NCBI GenBank assembly: GCA_003427395.1
Contig: BFEA01000344.1
Coordinates: forward strand, 689,007-731,760
Direction of reading: 5' to 3'
DNA length: 42,754 nucleotides
DNA from: Chara braunii
Lineage: Eukaryota; Streptophyta; Charophyceae; Charales; Characeae
Below the pieces are notes generated by a model. It had not been told where the DNA came from. It worked only from the letters and a program-made list of their open reading frames with translations, and did no database searches. Numbering within the stretch: position 1 is the first letter of the stretch; each line of letters begins with the position of its first letter. Of the stretch, positions 1 to 10,470 are shown piece by piece. The translations under genes were made by a program, and so were the position numbers.

Positions 1-42
<42 letters not shown>

Positions 43-139
43 CGACGCACCAATGATGATGATGCTCATAATGATAGTGATGATGATGATGATGACGCAC
101 CAATGAAGATGCTCATAAAGATGATGATGATGTCAGTAA

Positions 140-171
<32 letters not shown>

Positions 172-232
172 ATGCTGATGCTGATGCTGATGATAATGAC
201 GATGATGCTGATGATGATAATGATGATGATGA

Positions 233-280
<48 letters not shown>

Positions 281-449
281 AACGATGATGATGACAACCG
301 TCGATGATGATGATGATGATGATGACGGTGATGATAAAACCGAAGCTGGTGATGAAGATGCCCTCCTACGAGCTGATGATAAAGCTGTCGCTGACGAACA
401 TGCTGATGAAGAAGCCCGCTTACTAACTGATGTTGTCCCGATAAGATGA
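1..449. repeat. Composite GAT/ATG microsatellite with GCT runs
   Basis: Long runs of the trinucleotide GAT/ATG, with a run of GCT near 140-160 and short non-repeat spacers such as GACGCACCAATGA. It starts before the window edge. Long apparent reading frames of Met/Asp or Ile/Ser runs on both strands are products of the repeat and are not genes. Confidence 0.95.
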
Positions 450-802
450 CGCAAAACCTTTCTTCAAAAAAAAACGCACTGGATACGAGCTGAGAACCTG
501 AATATCACTTCCCTCCTTATCTCCCTCCATTCGTCCTCCCATCTCACGGGACACACTGTACTCTCCTCCCTCTTGCTGCTAGCCGACCTCCTCCACCAAA
601 ATATGCAAGAAGAAGAGCACCAATGATTCTTCATGAAGCAAGCTTCGTAAGAAAAACTTGCTCCCCCTTACACGGCATGCTAGCCCGTAGCATTCCTCGT
701 GATAGGCACAAGACGGCGAGATGGCACTACGAATGCTTTCAAATGTTAGGAGATAGAGAGATGAAGTATTCACCCCCTCGATCATCTCACAGCTTCGCCC
801 AG
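450..802. other. No gene recognised
   Basis: Mixed sequence with a CT-rich patch near 505-570. I see no domain, RNA gene or repeat structure. Confidence 0.5.
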
Positions 803-1192
803 CATACCACGTTCATTGAAGATCCAGCCCCCTCGCCACTCAACAAATCCCGGCATGGCCACTCGACATCGCGAAATCTTCGATATCTCATGATCCATTG
901 GACCATTTGATCTGAAATTTGGACCACCTCAGCTCCTCGACATAGACCACCGGTGGTCCAATTTTCAGCTCAGGGTGCTTTCCCAATCGCGCGGAATCAT
1001 ACCACGTTCATTGAAGATCCAGCCCCCGTGCCACTCAGCAATTCCCGGCATGGTCACTTAACATCGCAAAATTTTTGACATCTCATGATCCACTGGACCA
1101 TTTGATCTGAAATTTGGACCACCTCAGCTCCTTGACATAGACCACTGGTGGCCCAATTTTCAGCTCAGGGCGCGAGCCCAATCGCGCACAAT
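803..1192. repeat. Two tandem copies of a ~195-bp unit
   Basis: The motif CATACCACGTTCATTGAAGA starts at 803 and again at 998, and the similarity continues to about 1192, so two head-to-tail copies of about 195 bp lie side by side. Each copy contains GGACCACC followed about 30 bases later by GGTGGTCC (GGTGGCCC in copy 2), which could pair. No protein is recognised. Confidence 0.9.
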
Positions 1193-2172
1193 CATCGAGC
1201 GCGCGCGCGCTATTTTCCTTGCTGCGTGCAGTTTTCCAGCGCGCGCACCGGGATAGATGCCTTGCAGAAGGGGCTTTTCATGAAAAAACGAAAAAAAAAA
1301 AAAGCCTGACCGCATGACGAGGCTAACCCTTGCTAAAAAAAAAAAAAGGTTTTGCAGGCTGAGGTATAGGCAGGCCCTACCTCTGACTGCCAGTGCTGTA
1401 ATCGCACTCCCACGATACACCCAGGGCAGAGAGAGGCATTCTAAAGCAGGGGACTCCCAATGGTACCCACTCTCTCAGCGACCATCCCCCCCCCAACTGT
1501 GTATGTCATACACACAGCCAGCAGGATGCTCAACGGGCAAGACCCCCGATGCAACATCTACACAGCCTTGCAACCGTCCCCCCGTGGGATACCAGGCCGG
1601 GGATGCAAATGCGGCGGAGTCCAATATGTCGGATTCTGATCGTGGGTACTCATTCGAGCCAGCCACAACTCGAACCCGCAGCCTGTCTTGCAACACAGGA
1701 ACCTGTAGAATGCAGGCGCCCAACCAACTGGGCTACTGCACATTTCAAAGCCGCTATTGCGAGAAATAGCCCTCCCAAACAAAGATTCAAGCCCCATAGG
1801 ACTGGACTGGGACTCTGGGGCGCTCGGACTAAGTGCTACCGAACAAGGACTGGACGTTTCCTCAGTGTGGAATGTTACCGCCGTGATAGTACTTCGGCAC
1901 CGATGCTGCTTCGATTCGACGAAGGGCCGGCTCGAGGCTGTTGGGAGAGAGCTGATGAGAGCCATAGTGAGAAACTGGCGGTCCACCATCGCTACAGGTA
2001 CACTCCGAGCCAAGTTGAAGGAGGGAAGAATTGTCGTGCTACATAACCAAGGATAGCCGCACTAACCAACTATCACACAGGGAGGTATGGCGAAGGAGGT
2101 TGAAATGGAGAGGCAAACAAGGTCCCCTCCCCTGACCCATGTGGTAAAGGAGAGGAAAACAACCGTGTAAAA
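1193..2172. other. Unassigned stretch with overlapping open frames
   Basis: Contains a CG-alternating patch near 1200-1210, two A-runs near 1293 and 1336, and several overlapping frames of 80-165 codons on both strands between 1314 and 2056. None shows a recognisable domain, and the overlap on both strands suggests chance frames in GC-richer DNA. Origin not recognised. Confidence 0.4.
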
Positions 2173-2185
2173 GAACTCATTCCAC

Positions 2186-2438
2186 GCAAAACATTGCATA
2201 CTGAGCACGCCTGTGGCCTCACCCATGAAGGGGCCTCACCCACGAACTGCCTCCGTAGAGGGTGGTCCAAGAGGCTATCGGTGTTGCATTCAAATATCTG
2301 TATAAGGAAAAATTGTTGTTCAGGGATGCTGGACCCGGTTTCCAGCAGGTTCTGCTCCCCACCAATAGATGGAGCCTCCCCGACAGTGATAGCGGTGTCT
2401 TCTCTTACCAACACCACTACCACCGCCTCGGGTTGTTC

Positions 2439-2475
<37 letters not shown>
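2186..2475 (+). mobile_element. Short poly(A) retroelement flanked by a target-site duplication
   Basis: About 290 bp ending in 32 A residues (2444-2475). It is flanked by GAACTCATTCCAC (2173-2185) and GAACTCAATCCAC (2476-2488), a 13-bp target-site duplication with one mismatch. The 3' part (from 2323) is the shared 3'-tail motif of this window, with the hairpin GCTGGA-loop-TCCAGC. It carries no recognisable coding sequence. It is either a SINE using the LINE tail or a 5'-truncated LINE; without a known tRNA or 5S head I cannot decide. Confidence 0.8.
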
Positions 2476-2480
<5 letters not shown>

Positions 2481-2533
2481 CAATCCACTATGCTGTGAAG
2501 AGGGAGTCATCCTCCTGGATATAGTCCCCGGGA

Positions 2534-2928
2534 GATGACTGTACAAGGGAGGGAGGTGTCCCTGAATGTTGTCATTCACCAGGCTAAAGTAAACTGGTTG
2601 AAAGAACATACGGTAACCATCATCTTCCGCTAGGAAAGGGGGGGGGGGGGGTTGGGTTCCTACCAAAAAAGGTTAAGGATGACATCGTCAAGTACGAAAA
2701 CAGCATGGCGCAGGAGGGTAGCTTCGAGGCGAAAGGCTTTCGGTGAGGAAGGGTGAAAGTGGAGAGTCCAAACGTGGTCTCCTATGTTGCCAATAATTGG
2801 ACAATTGCCCAATGGATGGTAACTAAGGCACACAATGAACTCATGTTAGGCACAATTACGTACAAGCTGGACTTCAAACCGTGGCTGACCAAGGCGCAAC
2901 TCAACGAACAGGGATGAGAAGAAAACTA
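2534..2928 (+). pseudogene. LINE ORF1-like fragment (DUF4283-like), first copy
   Basis: The frame on the plus strand reads VNWLKEHTVTIIF near 2590-2630, then is broken by a stop and a G-run (about 2638-2651), which also shifts the frame. Downstream, in pieces, it matches the second copy, including the segment for GFR-stop-GRVKV. The N-terminal fold, with a conserved Trp and a VVSYVA-type segment before a WMVTK helix, resembles the DUF4283-type domain that plant LINEs carry in ORF1, which is known or inferred to bind nucleic acid. It ends where the next copy begins. It lacks the C-terminal half seen in copy 2. Called broken because of frameshifts and stops. Confidence 0.65.
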
Positions 2929-3525
2929 GATGACTGTACAAGGGAGTCACTGAATGTTGTCATTGACCAGGCTAAAGTAAACTGGTTGAAAGGACATACG
3001 GTAACCATCATCTTCCGCGAGGGGGCGGGGTTCCCACAAAAAAAGGTTAAAGATGACATCGTCAGGTACGAAAATAGCATGGTGCACGAGGGTAGCTTCG
3101 AGGCGAAAGGCTTTCGGTGAGGAAGGGTGAAAGTGGACAGTCCAAACGTGGTCTCCTATGTTGCCAATAATAGAACAATTGCCCTATGGATGGTAACTAA
3201 GTCACATGATAAACTCACGTTAGGCACAACCATGTACAAGCTCTGTCAAGCTGAACTTCAAACCGTGGCTGACCAAGGCACAAATCAAGGAGCAAAGATG
3301 AGAAGAAGACTTACTCACCTTCTGGGTGATCGTCGTCCGAGTACCGCTCGACGCGATGCTCTTCCTAGAGGCCCAAGTCAGACGAGCTATTTGCCCAATC
3401 ATCAGGCGCCATACCACGAGATGGACAGGCTCAAACCCTACTTGGTGAATATCAAATTTGATATTCACCTGGAAGCTAGGCCAAATATGAGAGACGTCAT
3501 ATGAGTACAAACGTTTGAAGGGGAT
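2929..3525 (+). pseudogene. LINE ORF1-like fragment (DUF4283-like), second copy
   Basis: A direct repeat of the preceding copy (period 395 bp; GATGACTGTACAAGGGA starts both) that runs further. In order it shows VNWLKGHTVTIIFREGAG, a Tyr-rich linker, GF R-stop GRVKVDSPNVVSYVA, ALWMVTKSHDKLTLG, then TFWVIVVRVPLDAMLFLEAQ near 3312-3375, and after a frame change EMDRLKPYLVNIKFDIHLEA and RPNMRDVI. The layout (N-terminal alpha-beta domain, then a VPL segment, then an NIKFDI segment) fits the DUF4283-type ORF1 of plant LINEs; the match is from memory of the family, not from a search. At least two in-frame TGA codons (after GFR and after RDVI) and one frameshift make it a pseudogene. No start codon or upstream promoter is visible. 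Confidence 0.65.
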
Positions 3526-3924
3526 TAGTTGGAAGTGAAACTCGTGTCCTCAAAGACCCCGCGATACAGAAGATGTAAAGCGTTTTTCCACACCCATAAG
3601 ATTTTGTTTTTTATTGCAATATCAAGTCAGTTTGTTATGAAAATTTATGATTCAATAATTTCATCTCAGAGATCCAACATTGTTGAAAGTTTGCATCTTT
3701 GTAAAGCAATATCATTAGCATACTTCGAACAAGAATATATTGCAAGATTATTCGAAGAAACTTTCCGAGTTCTTCTGTTCCGAACCAAAGTCGGTAAATT
3801 GAATATATTTTACTATAATTCTCATATTTACGATCTATTTGAATAGGTCCCGCACGTGTGTAAACATTCCAAACAACTTCTAAATAATGAGCTAGAAGTT
3901 TCACAGAATCTTCGTCAAAACCAT
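3526..3924. other. AT-rich unassigned stretch
   Basis: Base composition drops sharply to AT-rich compared with the flanks. It borders the mitochondrial rRNA fragment and could belong to the same organelle-derived insert, but I recognise nothing in it. The patch GGTCCCGCACGTGTG near 3846 weakly recalls the conserved GGCCCGCACAAGCGG of SSU rRNA. Confidence 0.4.
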
Positions 3925-4170
3925 CAATAGGTTTTATTCGATACAACACGCAAAACCTTACCAGACCTTGACATATGAAAGAAACTCCTTGTAAGAGATG
4001 TACTTTGAATTCATACAGGTGTTCCATGACTGTCGTCAGCTCGTGTCCTGAGATGTTGGGTTAAGTCCTAGTATAACCAGCGCAATCTGCAGGCATAACA
4101 CTCAATCGAGGCAACAAGGTATGCCAGGATAATTGCAACAAACCCAAGTCCGTGGCCATGAGGGCTCATC
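3925..4170 (+). pseudogene. Fragment of mitochondrial small-subunit rRNA (nuclear insert)
   Basis: Sense-strand match to the 3' domain of SSU rRNA: TTTATTCGATACAACACGCA, AAAACCTTACCAGACCTTGA, then CATACAGGTGTTCCATGACT, GTCGTCAGCTCGTGTCCTGA and GATGTTGGGTTAAGTCCTA. These correspond to the conserved E. coli 16S region around positions 950-1100. The wording ACACGCAAAACCTTACCAG and TTCATACAGGTG is closer to plant and charophyte mitochondria than to plastids or bacteria, as far as I remember those sequences. Several universally conserved positions are changed (TGTTCCATGACT for TGCTGCATGGCT; CTAGTATAACCAGCG for CCCGCAACGAGCG). Only a few hundred of the usual ~1,500-2,000 bases are present. It is therefore a decayed nuclear copy (NUMT), not a working gene. 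Confidence 0.85.
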
Positions 4171-4943
4171 ACCACCTCCCTACCAGGGCCCCATGAGACA
4201 GCTGGAGGATCTCAATCAAAAGCATTGAAGAGTAGGGCTCAATCTATCCCGCAAGGGTTTCAACCCTACTTTACTATGGTGAATCCGACTTTCTCTCCGA
4301 ATCTGCAGGGCATTGCGTAAAGCTTAGCGTCAACAACAATCAGTACTCTTGGGGCCCATGCCATGCAGGTGCTGCACCCCTCGCTTATGGCTAGGAATCC
4401 CCATGTTATGTTGTATCCGAATGGTCTTCATCTAGGCACACACCATCTTTCCTCGCTCTTATCGTACGTGCTACAAGATGAAGTCTCGATGAGACTCGGC
4501 TATTCGGGTTACGACATCCCTTCGTTGGAGGTGCCGGCCCGACCCACAAGGATCTGTTGTTGGAAGCAATTGTGGTACTTGGAGCGTTGGGCATGGATAC
4601 CAGTCATCAAACAATACACTTACTCAAGGTGGACATTGCAAGAGGTGAAGGAACATCGAATGAGGTTCAATCAAGGAGAAGTGCTCAAAGCCACGTGTTG
4701 GAGATAGGTACCCTTGACTCTAAAACAACGAGGAGACAGACTCCCGTCACTCTTGCCAAGGGTCAAATCCATAATATCGAAATACGTATGCCCCCAATCT
4801 CACACTTTTGCTCTGTCGTAAGAAGGGGTCTGTGGGTAATCGTGCGGGTAGACACAAATGGTCGTACAACAATTCATTACCTAACGTCTCTTGAAATGCC
4901 TATGCCCTCATCTATGACGACAATTATTAGAACAACGATTCAT
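4171..4943. other. Unassigned stretch with an open frame at 4557-5066
   Basis: A 169-codon plus-strand frame (4557-5066) runs into the tandem repeat that follows. Its translation shows no domain I recognise. A second frame of 114 codons (4363-4707) overlaps it. The first ~100 bases may still be decayed rRNA. No promoter, splice or poly(A) signal can be argued. Confidence 0.35.
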
Positions 4944-5181
4944 GATAAGTTCATATCTCGTTTTGTCGCTGATGAGATGATGCCCCGTATGTTGGAAGAC
5001 AATCTTGAAGGAGGGGGAAAAAAAATTAAGTTATTATTCCCCATCCTATATGTTCGCAAAGATTAATGATAAGTTCATATCTCATTTTGTCGTTGATGAG
5101 ATGATGCCCCGTCTGTTGGCAGACAATTTTGAAGGAGGGGGTAAGCAGATTAAGTTATTCTTCCCCATCCTATATGTTCGC
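4944..5181 (+). repeat. Two tandem copies of a 124-bp unit
   Basis: GATAAGTTCATATCTC starts at 4944 and at 5068; the two copies are about 90% alike. On the plus strand both read DKFIS-FV-DEMMPR-L-DN-EGGG-IKL-FPILYVR, but in different frames because 124 is not a multiple of three. The similarity at the peptide level follows from the DNA duplication. Function unknown. Confidence 0.85.
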
Positions 5182-5560
5182 TTTGCTATGGGCTAGTAAG
5201 AAAAGCTTAAGTCAGAGCATCTCCGCTTGTTGCCACTAGCTTGGTTTACCAAAGGTCGACGCCAAGAATTATGCCAAATCAGAGTATCCCCATTACAACC
5301 AACGTAATTTATAACGGAGTTTGAGAACAGACTACCGACGGAGAATAAGTTTTCATCTCCCTTTCCCGTAATGCACTGACCAAGGCTTGGCTTCTTTCGA
5401 ATCAATCGAGATCGCCCACCGTTTTCATAGAAACCTCCACCAACCCTCGTACCCAATCATCGGGAAACACAACCTATAAAAATGTTTAAAATAAAGATTG
5501 TTGCGTGAAACCTTCATGAAATGAGAGACACATTGGACAAACAAAAAAAAAGATCGTTTG
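5182..5560. other. Unassigned stretch
   Basis: No domain, repeat or RNA gene recognised. It ends where LINE A similarity begins. Confidence 0.4.
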
Positions 5561-8050
5561 AAGACTTAGATGTTTGGGAATAACATTCTTATGTGTCTTC
5601 AAGAAACGAAACTACGTGAACAAAAAATTGCGAACTTGGGAACGTGGTGGGATGGATCACATGTTTGGGCCCCAACGAGGGTACAAAGAGTAGAGTGACA
5701 ATTTTGATTCATTGATTATTAGACTGCGAGATTATCGATTTTTACTTTGACATATGGGGGCGTTGGATTCGGGCTAAGCTTTGTATTGCTAATCAGGAAT
5801 GGGTAATAGCTATCATGTATGCCCCAATCAATTAACGAGAAAGAATTTCCTTCTTCTACAAATTGTTGTATGTTATATTGGATGGAGATGTAACGGTTGT
5901 GGCCGGTAATTGAAACACCTCCTCCAAGGATGGTGAATGCCCTACGGACAAGCTTGCCTTGATGTTTATTATGGAAGACATGGATCTCATATATCCCTTT
6001 CGGCTCTTTCATCCCGATCAAAATGACTTCACTAGGTATTCAAATATGCATGAGAGTTTTGGAATCACGAAACTGCGTCTAAACTTCTTTCTTGTATCAA
6101 CAAAATTGTAGGATGTAGTAGATGAGGTACGTTTCTCTCCACCTCGCAAACTTAGAATGGGGACAATGCCACTTTAGTTTTAATACATAGAATCTTAACG
6201 ACCCTGACCTTATGAAATGGATGAAAAATTATTGGGAGGATTTGAATGAAACCCGCACTTTTTTCAATTCATTGGAGGAGTCGTGGGATGCAGGCTCAAA
6301 AAAAATTTCTAACTTATTGAATGCATTCTCCTGCATCCTAACTTTGGAATTAGGACGAGATTCAACAATAAAAGTAAAAATTATGGTATGAAAGACAAAA
6401 AATTAAGGGCATAGTGGTCTACAACCACATGTTAAAAAAATCATTTTTTAAATTTTGTCATCACGATCGAGAGTCTTAATGAAATAATTGATGCACCATT
6501 AGATATGGATGCACTAAAAGCAAAGGAATTTGTAGTTCTATTTGAATATGCTACCCTGTACTTCAAGGATATTATAACCTCTAAGACACATGAAACTAGC
6601 GTCACCTCATCCTTATTGAAGAACAATACTCCCTGGGGCGATACAAGAGTTAAACTCTCAATGACTGACATACTAGACCTACGGTTACCTTTGTTAAGGT
6701 CTTCCACGCGTTGCAAGCAATATTGAAAAGAAAACCCGGGTCTGGGAACAATGGTCTCCCTATGGAGCTCTATCTTGCCATTTGGGACAAAACTGGGGAC
6801 GTGTTAGTAGCGACGTACAACAATGTGCTGACAGGGGGAAGTTTGGCAACGAATATACGCAAGGGGATAATTTTTTTATTCTTACGAAAGGGGATCGGGC
6901 CCTGATGGGCTAGATCAGAAACAGGCGGCCGATCTTCATTTTGAATGTTTCAAACGAACTCTTGGCTAAGGTATTCAAGTTAGCCAGACCCTTGAGGAAG
7001 TATCTTTCAGACTTGGTTGTTTCAGGTTAGGCCGCATTCCTTAAAGGACGATCTATTTTTGATAACACAGTAATGACAACCGAATCCCTGACGATCATAC
7101 AAAATGAGCTTCTTATTCTATCGGTGCTACTACTTGATCTGGAAAAGGTGTATAACGAAGTTGACTGGACATACGTCTTGACCACCCTCAAGTGGATGAA
7201 TTTTGAAATAATTTTTGCGGAGGGTTTAAGACCTTGTATACATTTTTCACAAATGTAAACGGCAAAGTCTCAAGAAAATCTCGTCTAATACAGTCCTTGG
7301 GACATGGATGCTCCTTAGCACCCTTGCTTTTTGCTTTATAAATGGAAGGACTGCTTAATCATGTTCGCGCCAACCCTGTTATCCGGGGTATGCCTACAGG
7401 ATCGTTATAATACAAAGTTAAGGCTTTGGCGGACGATCTCTTTGCAGTTGTGGAAAATACGAAAGCATTGATGTCCGCTTCGAAGGACTGTCTGGCTAAG
7501 TATTGTGCTCTATCTGAAGCGTCTATAAACTGGTACAAATCAGTTTACTTCTTAATCAGGGAATCTCAGTCTGTAGTTGAATGGGGAATGAAATGTATCC
7601 ACGGTACATAATTTGAACACTTTTCAGGTGTCCAGATTGCTTTGGAGGACTGCTCTGACAACTGAGACGATATCTTGATTCAAAAGGCCCTCTATAGACT
7701 AATAACCTGGCAAAGAACAATGGTGGTGGACGAGGCGCTAAACTCTGGTTTCTGGGGACGGTAAGGCTGTTCGAAAAGCAGTTATACACCAACATTAGGA
7801 GACGTGCCGCCAAATTTCTTTGGAAGCCCTATGGGCCTATGCTGAGGATTAAGAGGCATTCCTATCCAATTTAGCATGGGGGATTCTCTGCCTCTTTCGT
7901 GACCAAGGGGGTTTGGGCATCAAAGACCCGATGAAACAGAATGAGCCTCAATGACAATTGGACCTCGGCTCAATAATAGGGCCCATGCCTATTGATGAGA
8001 TAGTCGCGAGAGATAGATCCATTAGACAGGCGTGAGTAAAGGCCAACTTT
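5560..8050 (+). pseudogene. LINE A: decayed endonuclease-reverse transcriptase ORF2
   Basis: Remnant of the ORF2 polyprotein of an L1-type non-LTR retrotransposon. Endonuclease motifs in order: CLQETKLREQKIANLG (5594-5641; the QET Glu is a catalytic metal ligand), WVIAIMYAPIN near 5800, VVAGN-stop-N at 5899-5916 where GDWN or GDFN is expected, and FTRYS near 6030. Linker: NLNDPDLMKWMKNYWEDL near 6190-6245. RT: LLLDLEKVYNEVDW near 7130-7165, NGKVSRKSRLIQSLGHGCSL APLLFAL near 7258-7340, and LADD at 7426-7437 for the F/YxDD catalytic box. C-terminal part: KFLWKPYGPMLRIK and GGLGIKDP near 7810-7930. Many stops and frameshifts, a likely Asp-to-Asn change at the GDxN site, no recognisable 3' tail and no poly(A): a dead, old copy. 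It is closer to typical plant L1 wording than LINEs B and C are. Confidence 0.88.
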
Positions 8051-8673
8051 TAGGCCGATTCTTGAGAGTGGGTAACCTATGTTTTATAGTGGAGAAGAAA
8101 GTAGATGAATAGGGGTTGAAATGTTTTCTCTCCTGCCGAGGATTGATTCTCAATATGAGTTTAAGTTTGAGATTTAGTTCGGATTTGAAATGTAGGTTTG
8201 AAGCTACAAGTGGTTAACTGGGTAAGGGCGTACACACTAGCAGTATCTGAAACGTATCTGATCGCATTCAAAGCCATCCATTGGATGTTCCGTTCAGAAA
8301 TATGTGAAAAAGTCATAGTGTGGGTATGCCCTAAGGTTCCTAGCATGAGTAGATGCTATATTCTAATTTTTGTTTTGATATTCTCTCCTTCCTTCTGTTT
8401 CTACCTTTGTATGTCAAGTTGTCTGTTTTGTTGACGAGTTTGCAATATAGTGGGACGGTAACGCGGTTTCCAGTACTAGCCTTAGTTTGGTAAGGGCCCT
8501 AGTCATCCGGGTTCAAATGTGGAGGAATTCTTGTCATCCTCTTACTACATGGTAATGAAATGCAAATTTATTCTAAAGAATCTAAACAAAAGAAAAAAAA
8601 GGAGGTAACAAGAGGATACTTAAAAAAAATGAAAAAAGAGCACAACTGTGGTCCTCGCTCCACTGCTTACTAT
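8051..8673. other. Unassigned stretch between LINE A and an inverted-repeat element
   Basis: May include more 3' LINE A sequence, but I see no tail motif or poly(A). GGTTTCCAGTACTAGCC near 8466 and GTAAGGGCCCTAGTC near 8490 faintly resemble sequences upstream of the LINE tails at 26.4 and 31.6 kb. Confidence 0.35.
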
Positions 8674-9129
8674 GGGCGTCGTTAGACACTCCTCGGGGAC
8701 GTGATTCCAAGGATTTCGTCTTCGTTCCACCTGTCCTTGGAGATGAAATCGGAAATGAAAATGTGAAAACACTCCGAGGACAAATCCTTCGGCTCCGAGG
8801 ATTTCCCAGCCAAATCGTCCTAGGCTCCAAAGTACCTCGCGAGGTCCTTTGGGGCCCGAGGATCCGTGTTTCACGGAGAGGAGAGGGCATGCACGTGGAG
8901 AGACGTTACAACCGAGAATTCGGATCGTAGCCGCACGCTATTGGCTGAAAGCCTGAAGCACAACTTTTTCTCTTTTTTTTTTCCTTTTTTTTTTCTGACA
9001 TTGCTCCGAGGATGAGTCCTAAAACCGATGCTTGGAGGATGAGTGTAACGAAGACGACAAAACCCTAAACTTTTCCAAGGATTCATCCTCTGAGCCCGAG
9101 GATGCCCCGAGGAGTGTCTAACGACGCCC
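8674..9129. mobile_element. 456-bp non-autonomous DNA element with 25-bp inverted ends
   Basis: The first 25 bases start GGGCGTCGTTAGACACTCCT and the last 25 bases are their exact reverse complement. TAT is present immediately outside both ends (8671-8673 and 9130-9132), a candidate 3-bp target duplication. Inside, the motif CCGAGGA recurs near both ends (about 8690 reversed, 8774, 8794, 8857, 9004, 9095, 9105), as in elements whose transposase binds subterminal repeats. There is no transposase frame. The superfamily is not decided. Confidence 0.88.
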
Positions 9130-9132
9130 TAT

Positions 9133-10114
9133 ATCCACAAAAGGCAAAAACTATGGCGGTGGATCTTCCATGTTTTAGCAGAAGAATCATTTATCATTTT
9201 GCACAATTGATGATTAGTGGAGCGAGGCCCTGTGCCAGATTGTTTCATGTGTGTGTGGTTTGTGGGTGGTGTGTGGGAGAGTGTGGGCCTTAGACACTGC
9301 TGTTGCTCGATGGGGGTCTTGAAAGTAGAGCGGTCCAACTACTGGCAAAATGCTTGGTCTTTGCATTACCCAACCCCAACCCCACCTCCAGCGACACCAC
9401 CCTATTCTCTGGCCACCGCCTGGGGGGCAACATGCATCCCTTGGATTGTGAGAGGTAGCTATGCTTGTAGGGGATCCTCTGTATAGGCTTAGGAGGAGTT
9501 GTAGATAGTTGGTAAAAAAGTAAGGAAAAAATAGATTCCTTTTTCCTGTTGAAGAGTGATGGGTTTGAGATGTCATCTATGAATTGACTGTGTGACCATG
9601 CCAGGTGAACTCTGATTTACAGCCAGATCTGAACTTTCGGTTGTTGTTTGAACGGTCCATGGGTGAGCCCCACTGACGTAGGTCAGTTGGTACAAGTCGC
9701 TTTCACAACGCGCGGCACAAAGTTCTGTGGTCTGTTTGGTAAACATGCATTGTGCATCCCTCAGGACATCTGTCAAACATCTGTCAAAATTGGAACGATA
9801 CAAAGAGGATTCGCACAACCCCTGCTCAAGGATGACACACATAAAGCAAGAGATGGTAAAACATTTTCCAAATAAAAAAGGGAAAATTGTTGAAATGCCC
9901 CTGAAAGATCCCTAAGAGGCATTGCTATGGCGGAATGCCTCTATGACTGTTGTGAAACTTTGTGGAAGACCCCACTCGCAAGCTGGACCTGCCATCTTGT
10001 GCATATACCCTACTGCGCACAGCAGCCGATATTTCTAGCCTTTGGACCCTTGCGGAAAATTTTGTGAATAACCCCACTGGGAGCTGCCGGGTTTTCTGTT
10101 TGCCCCTTTGCTTG
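9133..10114. other. Unassigned stretch
   Basis: Two related segments lie about 105 bp apart (GTGAAACTTTGTGGAAGACC at 9952 and GGAAAATTTTGTGAATAACC at 10055, each followed by CCACT and AGCTG). A weak tRNA-like box A (TAGGTCAGTTGG near 9679) is present but no tRNA fold. No gene recognised. Confidence 0.35.
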
Positions 10115-10470
10115 TTGTCCCTCTCCATCTCCTTCACCTTCGCTCCTCCTCCTCTACTCCCACCTTCTCACGTCCATATCCATCACCTTCCCTCCTCCTC
10201 CTTTACTCCCACCTCCCCGCCTCAATCTCTACATCTTTCCCGTCAGTTTTTGCTCGCTGTATCATCACCTTTCCTCGGCCTGTCTGTCTGCCTGAGGAAG
10301 AGGTGGTGGAAAGGTGATGAGAAAGAGGTGGAAAATGATGACAAAGGTGTAGGGAAAATGATGGAGATGGACGTGGGAAGGTAAGAGTAGAGGAGGAGAG
10401 ATGATGATGGAGATGAAGATGGAGGAAGAAAAAAGGTGGGAGGGGAAGCAGCAAAAGACGACGAGCAAGT
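10115..10470. repeat. Fold-back of a pyrimidine-rich arm and a purine-rich arm
   Basis: The left half is CT-rich and the right half GA-rich. The inner arms CATCACCTTTCC (10263-10274) and GGAAAGGTGATG (10308-10319) are exact inverse copies. Outer arms at about 10148-10192 and 10351-10395 match in inverse orientation with a few differences (for example CTCCTCTACTC against GAGTAGAGGAG). Open frames on both strands are by-products of the biased composition. Confidence 0.75.

Noticed and set aside
113-454. Open frames with poly-Ile, poly-Met, poly-Asp or poly-His runs (also 29.4-30.2 kb)
   Set aside because: They are translations of trinucleotide microsatellites and occur on both strands.
1314-2056. 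Overlapping frames of 80-165 codons as a candidate gene
   Set aside because: Several frames on both strands overlap fully, with no domain, no start context and no homologue that I can name.
8578-8636. A-rich patches as a poly(A) end of LINE A
   Set aside because: The A-runs are short and broken, no shared tail precedes them, and they lie about 500 bases past the last recognisable coding sequence.
9670-9735. Possible tRNA gene or tRNA-derived SINE head (TAGGTCAGTTGG, then a TTTCACAA loop-like string)
   Set aside because: The D stem does not pair (GGTC against CAAG), the anticodon stem has only three pairs, there is no GGTTCRA box at the right distance and no CCA-side acceptor pairing.
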